From: Congeria kusceri
Lineage: Eukaryota; Mollusca; Bivalvia; Myida; Dreissenidae
Length of the DNA: 64,000 nt
Assembly: GCA_027627225.1 (NCBI GenBank)
Contig: CM051036.1
Span: 40,248,926-40,312,925 of the forward strand
Direction of reading: 5' to 3'
This document shows, piece after piece, positions 37,660-53,500 of this stretch; the stretch's first letter is position 1, and each line of letters begins with the position of its first letter. Under the pieces are notes generated by a model that worked only from the letters and a program-made list of their open reading frames with translations, made no database searches and had not been told where the DNA came from. A program made the translations under genes and the position numbers.

Positions 37660-38435
37660 TTGAAATCTAGAGAGTTGTTTATGAAGCGAACATTGTCAAA
37701 GTTGCCTAAACAGGCATACACACTCAAACGTCCCCTTCGCATGCCGGCCATGTTTTTAACGAATCATAATTATTAAATTATTTGAAGGAATTTGGAAGAG
37801 AATCACCCCAGGAACATTTCTATGAAATTATTTCGAAATCCAGCGAGTGGTTTCTGGTGAGAAAAGGTTGTCAACATTGCCTACATGGCCATATACGTTC
37901 AAAGTTCCCCACCCGTTGGCGGCCATGTTTTTTTTAAAGAATCAAACATAATTGAAGGAATTTGGTAGATGGTCACCCAAGGAACATTTCGATGAAATTA
38001 TTTCAAAAACCTGCAAGTTATTTCTGACAAGTAGATTGTCAAAGTTGCCTATATAGCTATATAAGGGCAAACTTCCCCACCCTCTGATAACCATGTTTTT
38101 AACGAATCAAAACTATTTGAAGGTATTTGGTAGAGGGTCACCCAAGGAACATTTCTTTGACATTATTTGGAAATCCTGCAAGTGGTTGTTGACAAGATTT
38201 TACAGTTTGCCGATTTTTTAAGCTTTTAGTTGCCATGGCAACCAGTGTTTTCCAGATATTTATTTGAATCGAATGAATTTGGTAAGGGACCACTACAGGA
38301 ACATTTCTGCTAGGTTTGGTTAAAATCCACCAAGTGGTTTCAGAGAAGTTGTTGAAGACAGACGACGAACGAGGAAGGACGAATGTCGGACTTTGACTGA
38401 CCACAATTTGCTCACCAAAGTGAGCAACCAACACA
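37660..38435. repeat. Tandem-unit interspersed element
   Basis: At least four diverged units of roughly 120-180 bp share GGCCATGTTTTTAACGAATCA, ATTTGGTAGAGGGTCACCCA, GGAACATTTCTATGAAATTA and TTGTCAAAGTTGCCTA. The tail ends GACGACGAACGAGGAAGGAC then TTGCTCACCAAAGTGAGCAA, like the tail of the intronic PIGM element, so it is probably the same superfamily. Confidence 0.75.
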
Positions 38436-38508
38436 CTCATATACGAATTGTGTACAACGTCATATAAATGGAGCATTTTGTGTTTGATTTAGTGTAATTA
38501 CAAAACAT

Positions 38509-41500
38509 TTATCTGTGTCTGCATATGTAGAAAAATACTACGGTAAGAATAAGGATAATAATCAGCTTAAAAACCGCTTGTATTGCAGATCTTTCAGTGT
38601 CTGATGGCTTTGGTGAAGAGAACAGTATGTCGTCGGATTTCTTCGGCTTGTCTTTTCCAGTTTCTGGCAAAATGTTGTCCTGTTTTGCTACAAATTGCAG
38701 GGGTTTTCCTGTACCAAAAACTGTGAGTGTGTGCACATTTGCGTCGGGCAGTATACCTTCTGAAAAGTTTTAAGGTCGCAAACTGTCGATATTCCGATTT
38801 TATAATACTGTGAGTAGTACTTTGTACTTAATTGTATTCCCTACTGTTAATAGTGGTAAAACATTCAATAACGCGATGCAAGTTTGTGTTACAATACAGG
38901 AGATCAACGATTCGCGAATGTCACTTGGTTGATAGATATTATGTTCGAGGCTTTTACAAAGATACATTGTCAAGATGTACAGCTATCAAGCTGATGATAA
39001 GTGTGTAAATTTGTACAGCCTGTACAGTAAAATCTTTGTCAAATACTTTACAAATATAAAATAACTGTACAACAGCATTATAACAATCATATATGAATGT
39101 ATACGCTTTAGCTCATCGACATATTACTAGAGTTACCTGAAACTTCAATGTTGATCGTCCACAAACCGATTGAACATTCACCCCAGAAATTAACAGATCT
39201 GAACGGTACGTTCAAAATTTTGTCGTCTGAGCTCATTTGACCTTTTTGTACAAGAATCGACTGAGTCCTACTAGGGGACGTCATATACACACTGGTATTG
39301 TTTGAATTTGAGGTCTGACAAGTGATCCAAGCCCGGACTTGTTCAACCGTTGATACACAGGGGGATCTATCATCGCACGTGATGTCAAACACGAACGAAC
39401 ACGTTGTATCAATGCAACTAAACGCAAACGAAAAAATAAACTCTACGTTACAGAAACATACACGTTTATGCATCATATTCTGTTAGTTACACATTCAGAA
39501 AAAAAATGTTTCACTGATAAGTGCAATAACAGTAGCAGAGAAACTATACATGTACTATTGCAAGTCCACATAATGAACATACTATTTCTAAATTGCATTA
39601 ACTATTTAATAAAGACAAACATGAACTCCTTAACAGGTACCTTTTGTGGCGTGGATATGGTGATGTAACTGAAATCTCTTTTTCAACAGTCGTCCACGAT
39701 CTGGCTAGAGATACAGCCTTCCCAGCATTAAGTAAACCAAATCCAAACACGGCGTGAACTGCAAATTCATTTGAAACACTTACTCAGTCATTTTCGTTTC
39801 AGAACATCATGTTGCTCTTCGTAACTGCATGAACGCCAATACTCGCAAGGTAAATTTTATGTTTTGATTTGGTTTCTATATGAGTAAGGAAGTAATAACC
39901 GGTGTCTTGTTACGATCGGTATGCATGCACTTTTAATGACATACAACAATGAGTCTTACAATACTTCCCTGCTGCGTTCGGTTTAAAGTTGGGTAACTCA
40001 TATGTCAGCTGATTGTGTTCAGACGATTGTACAATGATGTGCATCATGTCTCGATACGTAATGTCTGGACTGTAAATGTAGCCAATAATGGTAAAAAGTA
40101 ACATGCCAAATGCGTGTTGTCTATTTGGTCAGACAACGTCATTTCTACCAACAATTTCAAGAAATAAACATTTTATCTGTAAGTAATCATGTTACGATTG
40201 TGATAATTAATCCAATTTAAGCTGTATTGAATCATAGTACTTCTTTAATCACATTAGTATGCTATGTCTTACTAAAATACATGTAGTAGCAGCAATAAGT
40301 TTTCTGTGCCAGATGGAACGTAATAATAATTACACTCACTTTGCCTGAAGCACAAGAGCCAGAATAGCGGAAACAAAAGCCGTAGCAGCTGAGGTTCCAC
40401 CGAATTTTTTCGTGCATTTTTGATTTCGGATACCTGTGGTAGTGGTCTGAAAAATATTTGCTAGAAACGTTATGTCACCATGTATATATTAGCTCATACA
40501 GTTATTGTGCGCTTGTAAAAGATACATGCTTTACAGTCACATTTGCTAAATTGATATGAACACATAATTTACTAAATTACAGCGTCATTAAAATATTAAT
40601 GTCTATTATGTAATGTTATGAATGCTAAACAAACTCATACATAAAATTATGTTGGTAATAATTGATTCACTTGATTTTGTATTTACACTCACTAGCGCAT
40701 GCGTCAGAAGTAGATCTACGTGTACTTTATAATACTATGCATACTACTCTAAATAAGTTGAAACTGTTAAACATTGAACGTACTATTCCTTCCGACGTAA
40801 GTGTACACCCGTGAGCTAGTGCAGATGTCAGGACCGCAGCGCTGTTGAAAACAGAAGCCGGAATGCTGCCGTTAAGACCAACACCACTGACGACGATTGT
40901 GTAGATATTGTTTTCAAGACCACTTCCGATTTTTGCAGACGGATATACAAACAACGATCCTTTTCCATATCGTCTCTGTCAGAGTGTATACAGGTTATAG
41001 ATGTATGTATGAATGTTGACTGTTGCGATATTATCAAGTACTACAAAAGCTATTTGTAAATACAATTCAGGAAAAATATATTTCATACGACATCACAATA
41101 ACTTACTATCTTCGCGCCGCTTTCCAATGCCGCTTCTGTGGCGATATCGTTCTTTTGAAATTTTCTGTCGTAACAATATGGGTTCACGTATATAGATATT
41201 TTGTCAGCTTTATGTGTTAATCCAAGAGCAATGTTATCGTCATCCACAAGCATGCTTTTAGTTAACTTGTCTATCAAAACTACCTTCATCACTGCAATGG
41301 TAAAATACTACATGATTAAAATAGTAAAATATATTGTTCCTGTATGTGCTCTTCAACCAGTTGCTATAAGTATTGCTAATCAGAACACATATATAAAATA
41401 GAATTATATGAAACAAATATATGTAACACAATGTACACAGCACAAGGCTGGAAAAAATTACAGTAAACCTTATTAAATAGTTAAATTCTAATAAATTAAG

Positions 41501-44500
41501 TTGTTCGTTAATATTTTATCATGGATACATTTCACATAGTGTCGTCTACAAACAACAAGAAACACTTTTACTGCAAATTAAGTTCTCACTGGCTTGTTTC
41601 GCTCTAAAAGCAACACCTTTTGCGCATGGTCCATCTTTCTTGCTGTAAGCTGACAGCAGTCCACATACATTCGTACCGTGACTGTTGAATTAAAAGGAAA
41701 TATTTTGTTCAACCCAAATAGGCTCACGTTTTTCATATTCGTTATGTTAACATAACCCAAATTATCTTTTATGATTATGCATTTTTGTTTTGAAAAAAAA
41801 ACAACAACTTACTCTTGAATGTGCATAAACTCAATGTAGTTAGGATCGTAATCTGGGGTAACGTCGGAATTGCTGTCTAGGAAGTTCCAACTCAAATCGA
41901 GATCCTTTTAATGCAATATACTATTATCTTAACTGACATGACATATAAAAGTAAGTAATTTAATTCGCAAAGTAACAATTTCGTCAAAGATTTTCATGGT
42001 TTTATTATAAAATGTCTTACATTAATTCAATATAAATTAGAAATCGTAAATGTGAAAATACATATACAAATAGAAGCTTCAGTGAAAGCTGACAAATATC
42101 ACAACTACCTCGCCACGAAATATACAACGACCGCATAAAACAAAATCAACTTAGAATGCACTCGAATAACGAAGACCTAACCAAAGCAGCACATTCCCAT
42201 GAGTGTTGTCCAACTTATAACTTTAACAGTATTATGTGACCATTTGTTCTTTTTCAAAATAATAGAGAATACTTAAAAAATTCTTAAATCAAAAATGTGA
42301 TCAGATCGCCACCAAAATTCTGTCATTTGTTCCTTGGCATATTGCAAACATTCTCAGACATTACAAGCATGTCCGTTTATATCGCCGCCAAAAAAGCAAT
42401 GCCTCCTAGGCGGCGGTAACAAAGAGGCTCACGATGTTGTCCTTGAGATACGGGTGTGTAGTATCCACGCCAACGTCTAGGACAGCAAGTATTACTCCTT
42501 CTCCAGTCATGCCCATCTTCCACGCATCCTCTATGCCCATTCCGTACTTTGCGACTGAGCCACTAGTCTTGATAAAACATTGTTTTCACTAATTAACTAT
42601 TTGTCTTGTTAAATTATCTGCTTTGAGTGTAAATAACATCGTCTACACACAGCAATAGCTTCATGGGCAATCAGTTGCAAAATACTACTATACATTCAAA
42701 TTCATTTACTCTCGATTGTTACCTTTGTCCCGGTACTTGTATCCAATGTAAGCTGTATTTGCCTTCGCCTGACTTGCTCAACTGTTTGTATCTAATATAT
42801 GGAATGTGTCTTTAAAGGGACTATGTCTATGAAAGAATGGTTTCCTATTTTACTATAAATAATATTAGATAAGACATGTATACACATTACATAAATAATA
42901 CATAATATAATACATATAAAGATATTTGACAAAACAAATCAGAAGAAATGTTTGTAAAAATTAAAACCCCGAGCGGGTATCGAACTCACGATATAGGGGC
43001 CATAAGAAGAAATGACAGTTGACAGCGCTTTAACTGCGCTATTCTGCATTTTGTGTAAACTATATGGTTATACAAAATACTCACAATTCTGACGTCAAAA
43101 TGTAAACATGAAAAAGGCCCCCCCAAAACAAGACCCATATTATAACTTTGATTTTTATCCTAGAATGCGAAAACCATTTTCCCATTGTATATTCCTTATT
43201 TTAAGCGTTATTATATGCCAATATTAATATCTTAATTTGAGATTGTTTAAAAGAAATTACCCCACTGAGGTCCTTTCCCTTGACATAGTTCATTTAAAGA
43301 GACATACTAATAAAAATTGACTGAATAAGGACACATGAGAAGTTACACATACATGTGCACATCGGAAACATTGAGTAATTTGTTCGAATTAAAGCAATAT
43401 ATTTTATAAAACGCCCGCATGCCTCTGTATTGAGAAAAATAGTTATTCAAAACGAAACGTCTTAACTGCAATCCTTCTTTGTTAACATGTGGTACATGCC
43501 TTGTCATCAAGGTTCTTGATGCACTGCAAGCAGTCCTCTGACAATTTCCCCGTTAAGCTTCGTTTTCGGAACACATATAGTCCTGGCACAATCTTCATAA
43601 GAAAAAAAGCAAAATGAGTTTAACGTTTTTTTTATTCGATTGCATCATATGGTTCAAACGACCGAAAATGTATGCTTTCTCTAAATATATATACATACCT
43701 TTGGAATATAGCGAATACATTTTACATTCATTGTATACAAAATATAAATAAAAGTTATAACTTTTTACTTGTAATAAATTAAGTAAAACGGCAAGAATAC
43801 ATGTTAAATTTTGATAAAGCGTGATTAATTGTATGTTTGTTTTGTTAAAAACCATACATTTGTGTCAGTGTTTAAAACGACATATCGACGGTAAATCGTA
43901 TAAATAAAACCACATAACAAGACAAGACAAATTCCGATTTGTATCGAAAACATTTTTTGTGTAGCAAAACTATTTTGATGAAAACGTTGAGAAAAATATA
44001 TATACAAAGACAAAAACATGTTTTGGGTTTACAGTTAATGTGTGTAATAATTATTGTCGATATACCGTGGATATGCCCCTTTAACCATGTATGCTTTAAC
44101 ATCCTTAAAATGGACTAGGTGCGGTAAGGGCCGATTTGGGCCTCATTTTTTAAAATAACGAAATTTATATCACTCAATAGGCCATTTTTTTCAATTTTTA
44201 GAATCTAATTTTTTTTAAATCTTACAATCATACATATGTTTAGGCCATATCGTCAAACACGACTACTGTTCTTCCGTAATTTGACGTTACTTTTGGAGTT
44301 GACGTCGTGGTGTATTTGTTGGCATCCCGTTAATGCGTAAGTTATTCGACTCATCACAAACACACGTCCAACAAATTCAAGTCATGGTTAGAGATACAGA
44401 TAATAAAAATGTATTGCATGTAAAATACAGATTTTGTGTTGTTGCATGTTGAAAAGTCAATGATTTGCAATATTACATGGACAATTCAGCCCTTTCCAAC

Positions 44501-47500
44501 AATCCCGCATTTTAGAAATTAAAAATAAATTGTTGTGTTTTTTTTTAAAACTCGGATCATTCTAAAACAGGCAAGGATATCATTTTTAATAAAATGTTAG
44601 ATGAACTCTTACGTACGGAAATTTTAACATGCGTAGTCACATCCAAGACAAGAACAACACATTACGCAGTGTCACGCTTAGAAGCGGGCATAGCTAGTGA
44701 GTCGGCTTTGCGATAAAGGCGTCTTATTTTTGATAGTATGATATTTATAGTTAGATTTAACTCTTTATCTAGTTTACGTTTCAAACTGAATAAGTCCGGT
44801 ATTAATTTTTAAAGTAGACATTGTTCTTCTCAAACCCATGTTTGGACACGACCGGACCTTCGTATTGTAAGATTTACATCTACACTGTATTTAATACTAG
44901 TAAGCAAAGATAATTCATCATTTTAGTATATATAAGTTTATTAAAACTATACATATTCATTTCAAAACGAAACTATTTTAAATATATATGCTTGTTATTA
45001 ACATCAGGGATGACAACACGTATTATAAAATCGAAATCCGAAACGCCTATCTGAATGTTGATGTTCAAGTGACGTAATCACATATTACATTGACAGTTAA
45101 GATGCAATGTTCTTCGTGTAAATGCAGCCAGATCTGCTGGAAAAGCGCCCGAAAATTATGCTGACATGCACAACAATATGACATCCGCATGAAAAGCGTT
45201 GGTGTTTTGACCGCGATTATTAAAAAAAACTTTGTAGCGTCGAGAACTGTGATATCTTTACTTTTGTATAAAAATCTATATTGAAAAATGATGGTGAAAA
45301 TCGTAAACAGTTGTGCGTGTGAAAATTCAGCATTTTATGACATGCAGAAAATGTACTATTTCCGATTAAGAACGATATGTCTATTTGATAAAGATTGCCC
45401 TTAACGCTGAATTGCTCACGGATTATCATAATCGCCCTTTATACTGTTAAATGAACAATCGATGAACGAAAATATCCTGCAATCTTGTTAATCTTTATGA
45501 AAGCTTGTCAGTCAGTTTTATTACCGCAATCAAGGTGTTAGAGTAACACAACCCGCATAAATACCTATCCAGGTTTAGTCACGAATAGTTTAATTCCTTT
45601 CCAACTATTTTTATAAAGGATCAAGTTACTAGGGTCGATAAGTGCCGCTTTTGGCCCATAAAATTGACGATTTTTTAATTTCAGTTACAAACAATACCAA
45701 TCATGCCTGTAGTTAGATCATGATGTGCGCTTGACGCTGACATGAATATCGAACCATCGCGTGGACCTATGACGTCACGCGGAACGTTCAAACAGCGTGC
45801 GTTTCTTCGAAAACAACGATTTCTGTCAATTTTATCACTTTTGTTGTAAAATTTAACTACCAGCGCATGTGAGTACCACAACCATTTTTCAAAGAGACAT
45901 GTAATTTAAATCAGTCTCGCATGCTCTGTTGTTTAAAAATAAACTTTTGTTAATTTAGACATTCGGGGAAATTGGCTTTTAACTGATATTCTTAATTGAT
46001 TAGTAAGCAACTTGTAATTCGTGGCTCAATGATATCGCTACACTTGCAGTTTTCCGTATTTTGTTAATGCACTTAACACCAGTAATCCAACAGAACGCGG
46101 CTGTTAATACGCATTCAACCGTGTCGTTCATTTTTCCCCGTATGTTATTACTACTAAATCAAACAATTAAGAACATTGTTGGTAGATACATCTACCGTTT
46201 TTTAGCATTATCGGCATATATTTTAATGTAAATACTTCCTAGACGCATTAATAGCAAACAAAAAAATCTTACCTGATTTGATATATCAATAATCCAACAT
46301 GCATCAATTTATGTTCGATTTGAACATAATCAAAACACACTATACTAGTTTTACACTCTTTCCAATTATGCGATTTTCCTAGCTCCAAATACGGTATTTA
46401 CCAGCACTGCCATATTCCATTTTCCATAAGGCATGATGTTGCTCGAAATACAACATATTTAGACCGGGACACACTTGTATATACTGTACAGTAGGCATTA
46501 TACTCCATAATTTTTTTCTTTAGATTTATAATACTGTCATGCTTACATTTTCGTCGAAAAAATTTATATCATAATTTCTAACACATTTAATCGTGTTTGT
46601 TTTTTCAAGATTGAAGATTCTTACTGATCTACGTCAGAAGTTATTTTCCAAAAATTGTGACGATTCTATTACGTCACATACCGTACCCTATGATAACTGT
46701 AGTGGCGTAGCGCTAACAATACAGAATTGGACAGGGCCAACACTATATGTCCCCCACATCATTGATGGTGGGGGCATAACAATTTATATATAAACTTTAT
46801 GATGTTAAGATTTATATTTAAAAGACTTTGGTTTTTTAAGATTAAACTATATTTCGACACCTTAGAATGAAACGGGCCTATCTTATACGTGTGAAAGAAG
46901 CAGATAGGCCCTTTTATTTCATGCTTTTCAGTGATGTATAGCTAATTATCAGTGAAATAAAATTGGCAATTGCCTGTTTGAAACAGTGAAAATTATCACT
47001 CCGGTAATTTTCACTGTGTCTCACTAGTCTCACTAGTTCCCGATTTAATACAGTAAATAAAATGAACCGTTAACTATGCCGGGCTCAAGTTTTTTTTTGT
47101 AACTAAATGCATTTAGAGAGCACACGAAATGTAACGAAACTGCGCAAAAAGCATAAAATAAAAAGAAAATGTGTAGGTTACGTTAGAATATCGATTTTTG
47201 ATTCACTCGTGATCATAGATAATATAATTTTCACTCGTGGCTGCGCAACTCGTGAAAATAAAAATTTCTATGATCACTCATGAATTTAAAATATCCTCTA
47301 TTTCATTCTAAGGTGGCGATTTACAATTCATCAAATTAATAACACACGCCCGCAGGTTTTAAACGTATTTCGTCACTTTGTTATTCTTATTCAAATACTA
47401 GTAAGTAATATTCATGTTTAGTGTTTGTCCCAATTGTCTTCCCAATCAGAAGTCTCAGAAGTTGATATTGTACGAAAAAATGCACTGGCTTTCTGAATAT

Positions 47501-50500
47501 TTGGTCGGGAAATCCAACAGTATCTTCCACTATTCTAAAAATTCTGTAAATTTTATTATGATCCTGATCGATATATAAATCAATCCAAATACATCGCTTT
47601 CATTTTTAAACATAACTGTCTAACTCTGCTCAAAATGTAGGTTATATTCTAAAGTTAGTTTTTAAGTCCGCATTCGTGTTCATATATCAGACTTCGCGAA
47701 ACCTCTAAATCAGCTGTCACCATAATTAGTATCATTGGTATAGACCGCATGTTATGTACATTATATATACACTGTTAAATAATTAATTGAATGATGTAGT
47801 CTATACTGCTAATTGTAGAGTCATAAGTCCTTTATTTAATAAACAAACGTTAATCTAGCAAAATGGTAATATATATATAAACTTACACTAGAGGATCTAG
47901 GGGGGTTCCAGTCAATGGTTAAAAGTTCCAAAAGCATTATCAAAACCACACGTATACAATGTATTGCAAAACAAATTAGTTCAAAAGAAAGATCCATTAA
48001 ATATCTTCATTCTGTTTTGGCAATTGAAACGCTGCTTACGTAAACACGAAACACGAAAAAGGCTACACAGGTACCCTATTTACAGTCCAATATTTCCCAA
48101 ACAAAGTCGGTGATCCATTATTTTTATTAATGTTTTGATGTAAGTATTCATCGGTGCATGTATGTGCGAACATTTAAGAAAATCTGTCGTTTGGAAAAAA
48201 AATATATTGATGCATAATGAATGACGTTTCAAACCAAACGGTATTATTAATACCCATTCGACCTACTTATATGTCCAGCCAAAATCAATATTTTAACAGT
48301 AAATATAAGTAAATCCTTTTTTATATCAAAATACACTTGTATATTGCCAAATAAGACATGTGAAAACATATCAGTTGAAAGAACCATACCTTGTTTGAAA
48401 AAAGCTCTCCTACATATACTGAATACATTGATAACAAAATCCAAACAGAAAAAAAATGCTTCGACAGGTACCGCATTCAAAACCTGATATTTCCGGACAA
48501 AGGCCGGTGACCCCTATGTTTTAACACTGTTTTAGTTTCAGTATACAATGACACATGTATGTGAAATTTTGTAAAAAAAACACCTGTCGTTTGAAACAAA
48601 AGATATTCGAATATTTGATTAATAATTGATGTTTTCAAAGGCATATTCAATGCATAATTAACCTCATTAAGTGTCCATTAAAAGTCATTTTTTAAATAGT
48701 AACTATATATAAAGGGCGTTTTATCATTAAACTGCACTTGCGTATTACCAAACGAAAGATTAAAACAAAGATGCAATTAAAAATCACCGTCCTTGTTTGA
48801 AAATGAACGCTTTATATAATTTAGCATTGCTAGTCACACAAACCGAAAAAAGGGCTTCGACAGTTAGCGCAGTTAAACCCCAATATTTCCCGAACGAGGC
48901 CGGTGACCCCTATTTTTTAAGACTGTTTTAGAATACATTGATACATGTTTGTGCAAATTTTTAAGAAAATCTGTCGTTGGAAAAAAATTGGACGAAATTG
49001 TTGCGAACGTCTTTAACATACTGTCCTGACAAACACAGTCAAAATTTAGATAAACACTAGTTTTTCCTGGTATCTACATTTTCATAGTTTTAGAAAGGCT
49101 CCTAGTTTGTTCTGGTTTTGCACAATGCATCTAGTATTCCAAATTTAAAATGGCTGTTTTATATGGTACTTATTGACCTGTGTTCTCCATTATATGTGTT
49201 AAATTGAAATGAGGTCATGATACATATCATCATAACCCAGTTGCATTAAATCAATGAATTTTTATATGAATATAATAATTTTAAAACTCCCGAGACATCA
49301 GCAGGAGAGAAGTCTCAATACCAAGTGATCTATAAGCATACTGTAAGGACAGTTCACTTAAACATGTTTTCTTGCGGTTTGAGGCTTACGATGAAACATA
49401 TATATAATAAAATGCATAACGGTTGTCAGGGTTATTTCTCAGCAACAGCTGGAAGTATTTTGGTCAAACTGTTTACAAAGCCAGTGGACCTTCTGTTTGA
49501 TGTTTTTGTTGGTATTGTGCAATTTTGAATATAATTTTGATTAATTCTCTAAAAGTCGTATATTAACTCACCTGCTTGATTTATTATCGCATATTATATT
49601 TTGACATACCATTGCTTACCAAACAAGAATATTGGTAAAACTGATACTTGCCAAATAAATTGAATGAAGTGAGGAGGTCAGATATTTATTTCAAAACTAA
49701 AATTCTAAATACAATGAAATGAATTATCATTACCCTCTTCAATTATGTTCTTTGTCAATAGTTACTAGTAAAAAAGAAAGTAACATCTTAATATCTCTAG
49801 AATTGTTAAACTTATTCAACTGTCAACCCTGTTAATGTACATTACATTAAAATACCATACCAACGTGCAGAAGATAAAATAAAATTACCACAGTAAGAAG
49901 AGCGCATCTATAAAACTATTCAACAATTGGTTACCGATAAATATCCATGACAAAAATGCTACACAAATACTATTTGAAAAAAAAAAAATGACCCGGTGAA
50001 AACTCATCAAAAAGGAACATCTTGCAATATGTTCATTTCCTCTTTGTTTGAAATCCACGAACAGTTGTTATTGAATTTCTACCATTAGTTGCACTGCATA
50101 TTATGGACACAGAAATAATCAAAGGCCAATAGCATACAGAGGCAAAATATATTAACATTGTGCTCATTTTCTTCTGGTACCCTCAACATGTATTGTATTG
50201 AAGTGCAGCAATTCATTCTTGAGAAATAGCTCTGACCAGGATAATTCACTAACTCTTTTGATTTACGGTTACTTTAGAGTAGTCCTGATATATACTGGTT
50301 GCTATTTTTATTGTGTACGAAATATGTACTTGCAGAACACAAGTGGACATTTATGTTAGTTTTCAAAATCCTTTGCATAAACTGAGGTCTGTTGATTCGG
50401 CATCTCAGGCAAACATGCAGTCTCAATATTCTGGCATACATCTGCCTAAACTTCAATCTGAGGTTTGCTGTAGGTGCTAAACACGATGACAGAAACACGG

Positions 50501-53500
50501 AACCAGTTACTTAATGATTCGTGTTAATTGCAATAAATATGGTTTTCAGATTTAATAAATAAATACAAATATAACATGATTCATTAATAAATTGCTATTT
50601 TTACAATTGACTTCCTAGTTTTATCCTAGTTTTCTATTATTTCAACTACTAGGTTTTGTACAGACTGTTGAAAAGCCAGTGATATTCAGACATGCATTTG
50701 GAGGAGAGCATTTGACCTAGCTCCACAAAACATAGATCCTATGAGCTTTTGACGGAGCGAGAATCAATGTTAAATATTTTCATCCCAACAACAAATATTT
50801 ATGACAAATTCCCTGCCCCAAGTTTTTCATGCAGCTTATCTGCCTACGGCTGAGCATCAGAGCAACCATGTGTAATTTTGCATTGTGGTTGTTACTTGGC
50901 TCGCCACATCATTTTGCAACTATTATGAGACAATCAACTGTCAAAACAGGTTGACAAAAAAGCAAGTCAACGATTAAACGATGATGATAGTTCTAGTGAC
51001 ACTGAATGCGAGAACGAAATTTGAATTGGTTATGATGGTTTTGTAAGATTTTGTTGTGTATTTACTTTTGCATATACTTGGCATGTTAACCAAACAATGA
51101 ATACTATACACAACATCACCATTGGCGAAATATGTTTTACAATCTATAAAGGTTACATGAAAAGTGAACGGCGTACACGGCAAGTGAACATGACTAGCAT
51201 TCTGCTCGATGGTCTATTAACGTTTGAAAAATACTACAAAACAACAAATACTAAACATCACTTATTATCCAAGTTCATAGATCGTCTAAAAGCACGGATG
51301 AGTAATTAACAATAATTAATTTTGTATACCCTTCTTGTTCTATCCAATATTTATGAAAGCTCTCCAAGCAAATTCAACACGTATATGCCTTGCGTGTACG
51401 TGATTAGTGACAAGCTATTATAATGATAGAACGCTAATATACTTTTTTAAACCAGATTATTCTAAACTTTTTAATTTATTTAAAAGAAAACACTAAAGAA
51501 TGCTTATCAACCCTTATATTCCTTCTCAACCGGCTGACAATATTCCTTTTCGCTTTCGCCAGAATGTTATCATAATGTCGGTATTATTTAGTCCCTTTAT
51601 ACATCATATACATCGTAGATCCCTACGTTTATTATGTAGTGTTCACACAATGATGTATGATGTTACTTGTTCCTCTATTGTGTGTATGTGATCTTTCCCA
51701 AGCTATGATTTGTCCTAATACGGATTATATCATTCTACTATTATCTTTTTATATGATAAGATATTGTATGATCTCAACATGATCCTTTCAATAATTGACT
51801 AACACAACATCATTAAGTCATTATTCTATTATATCATATTGCATGCTATTGAAGAGTAGTATGGTGAGACATTTGATCAATGTGCATGCAAAAATGATTA
51901 TATAAAAAAGATGTAAACACTATTACAATTCATATTTATATATTCATAATATATTACGTGACATAAAACTTACCTTGCAACATTTCGTCAAATAGTATCT
52001 TTCTTTGCTGTTATTATACATTTATTCAAATATTTGATACACTTAAACTGTTGCAAAATGTATTAGAATACACGTATATTGTATCTTAGCTACATGCATG
52101 AAAATACCTTTATACAGTATATTGTGTGATAAACTTATTGTACTTGTAAATATCTTGCAACTATTGTCGCTTTGTACACTTTATTGTTGAATAAACATGG
52201 AATTCTGAAGAAAAAAAGGTAACCAAACACAAGCTGTATTTAAATGTAAATTATTAGAATATAGCATCTGCTATATTATCCATATTTAAATAAATATGCC
52301 CCATCGAAGGTGACGGGGTATATTGGTTTGCTAATGTAGGTCGGTCTCTTGGGTATTTCTGCTCTATAAGATCATCACCAAACTTCATAAAATTGTTTCT
52401 GGGCGTACTGTCTTGGTCAAATTCGATAATCAAGCAAATCGCCTAATTAACTACGGAGTTGTGGCCCTTGAAATATATAAAATTGGCATTTAGCCCTTTC
52501 AGCATTTAAGTGCCACATTTGTGATACGGTGACTATCAAATTTGATGAACATGTTTAAGGTGGCAATATCTTTACCCAGTTTGATGATTAACCAAATCAC
52601 CCCAGGACCATGAGTTTTATATAATATGTTACTATTATCAGTTTACGCTCTCTGTATTCAACTTGATATTTAAATCTAGAGGGGCAAAACGCTTTACCAA
52701 ACAGCTCTTCTTCAATTAAAAAAATTTAAACATATGTTTTAATTACTATAAATAGTATTGTGGCAAAAATGATGTATTTAAAATGACCAAACCAACTAAA
52801 CACGCACTTTTCTGATTTGGCGGACATTTTGTTGGCTATTATTAAAATATTATTTATCCTTTTATTTATGTAAAAATCAGTTGCATGTTTGTCAATATAT
52901 TTTCTAACAACACATACATTACATGCATTCAGAATATTGTAGTTTGCTACATATTGAAAGATATATGCGAATTTTAAATTTGTGGCGGCCATCTTGGTGG
53001 CCATCTTGAATATTTTAAAATGTTCAACGATGACAAAGTTGCATCATACAGTTTCTAAGTAGAGACATGGTATATAATCATTTTATGCAAAAACAATTTG
53101 TGCGTACTACATTTTTGGGGCTATCGGCCGGCATACTGACTACCTCTATGGAATGTCATTTCAAATACAGTATATGGCCTGCAACGTGGTTACACACTCA
53201 GCAGATAGTGTACAATTGCAAAGAAACTAAGGACTCGGCCAATAAAGTCGGACACTGCTCACAATGAGATTTATGTATGCATTTCGTACGAAACAGTTAT
53301 GAGAACAATAGTTGATATGGGCCATATTCCAGAAACATCTTAAGTAAAATTGTATCTGTAACTTGAAAAAACAACACTTTAACATTTTATTCCATTTGGA
53401 AAAGACATTGTGCTTAGTGTTTATTAGTTATCAACTTATTATTAACTACTGTATACTGAAATATAATGGAATTCACTATTTTATGTGTAGTTAAAAAGAA

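Larger units (their letters stand above)
30857..38508. other. Intergenic region between convertase-like genes A and B
   Basis: No host gene recognised. It contains a 38-bp tandem duplication (31934), a TTAA-flanked element with tRNA-like segments (32096), a retrotransposon fragment (32751), a tRNA-like B-box stretch near 35855-35885, a pair of 120-bp direct repeats (36531, 37511) and a tandem-unit element (37690). 34300-35750 is featureless AT-rich DNA. Confidence 0.6.
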
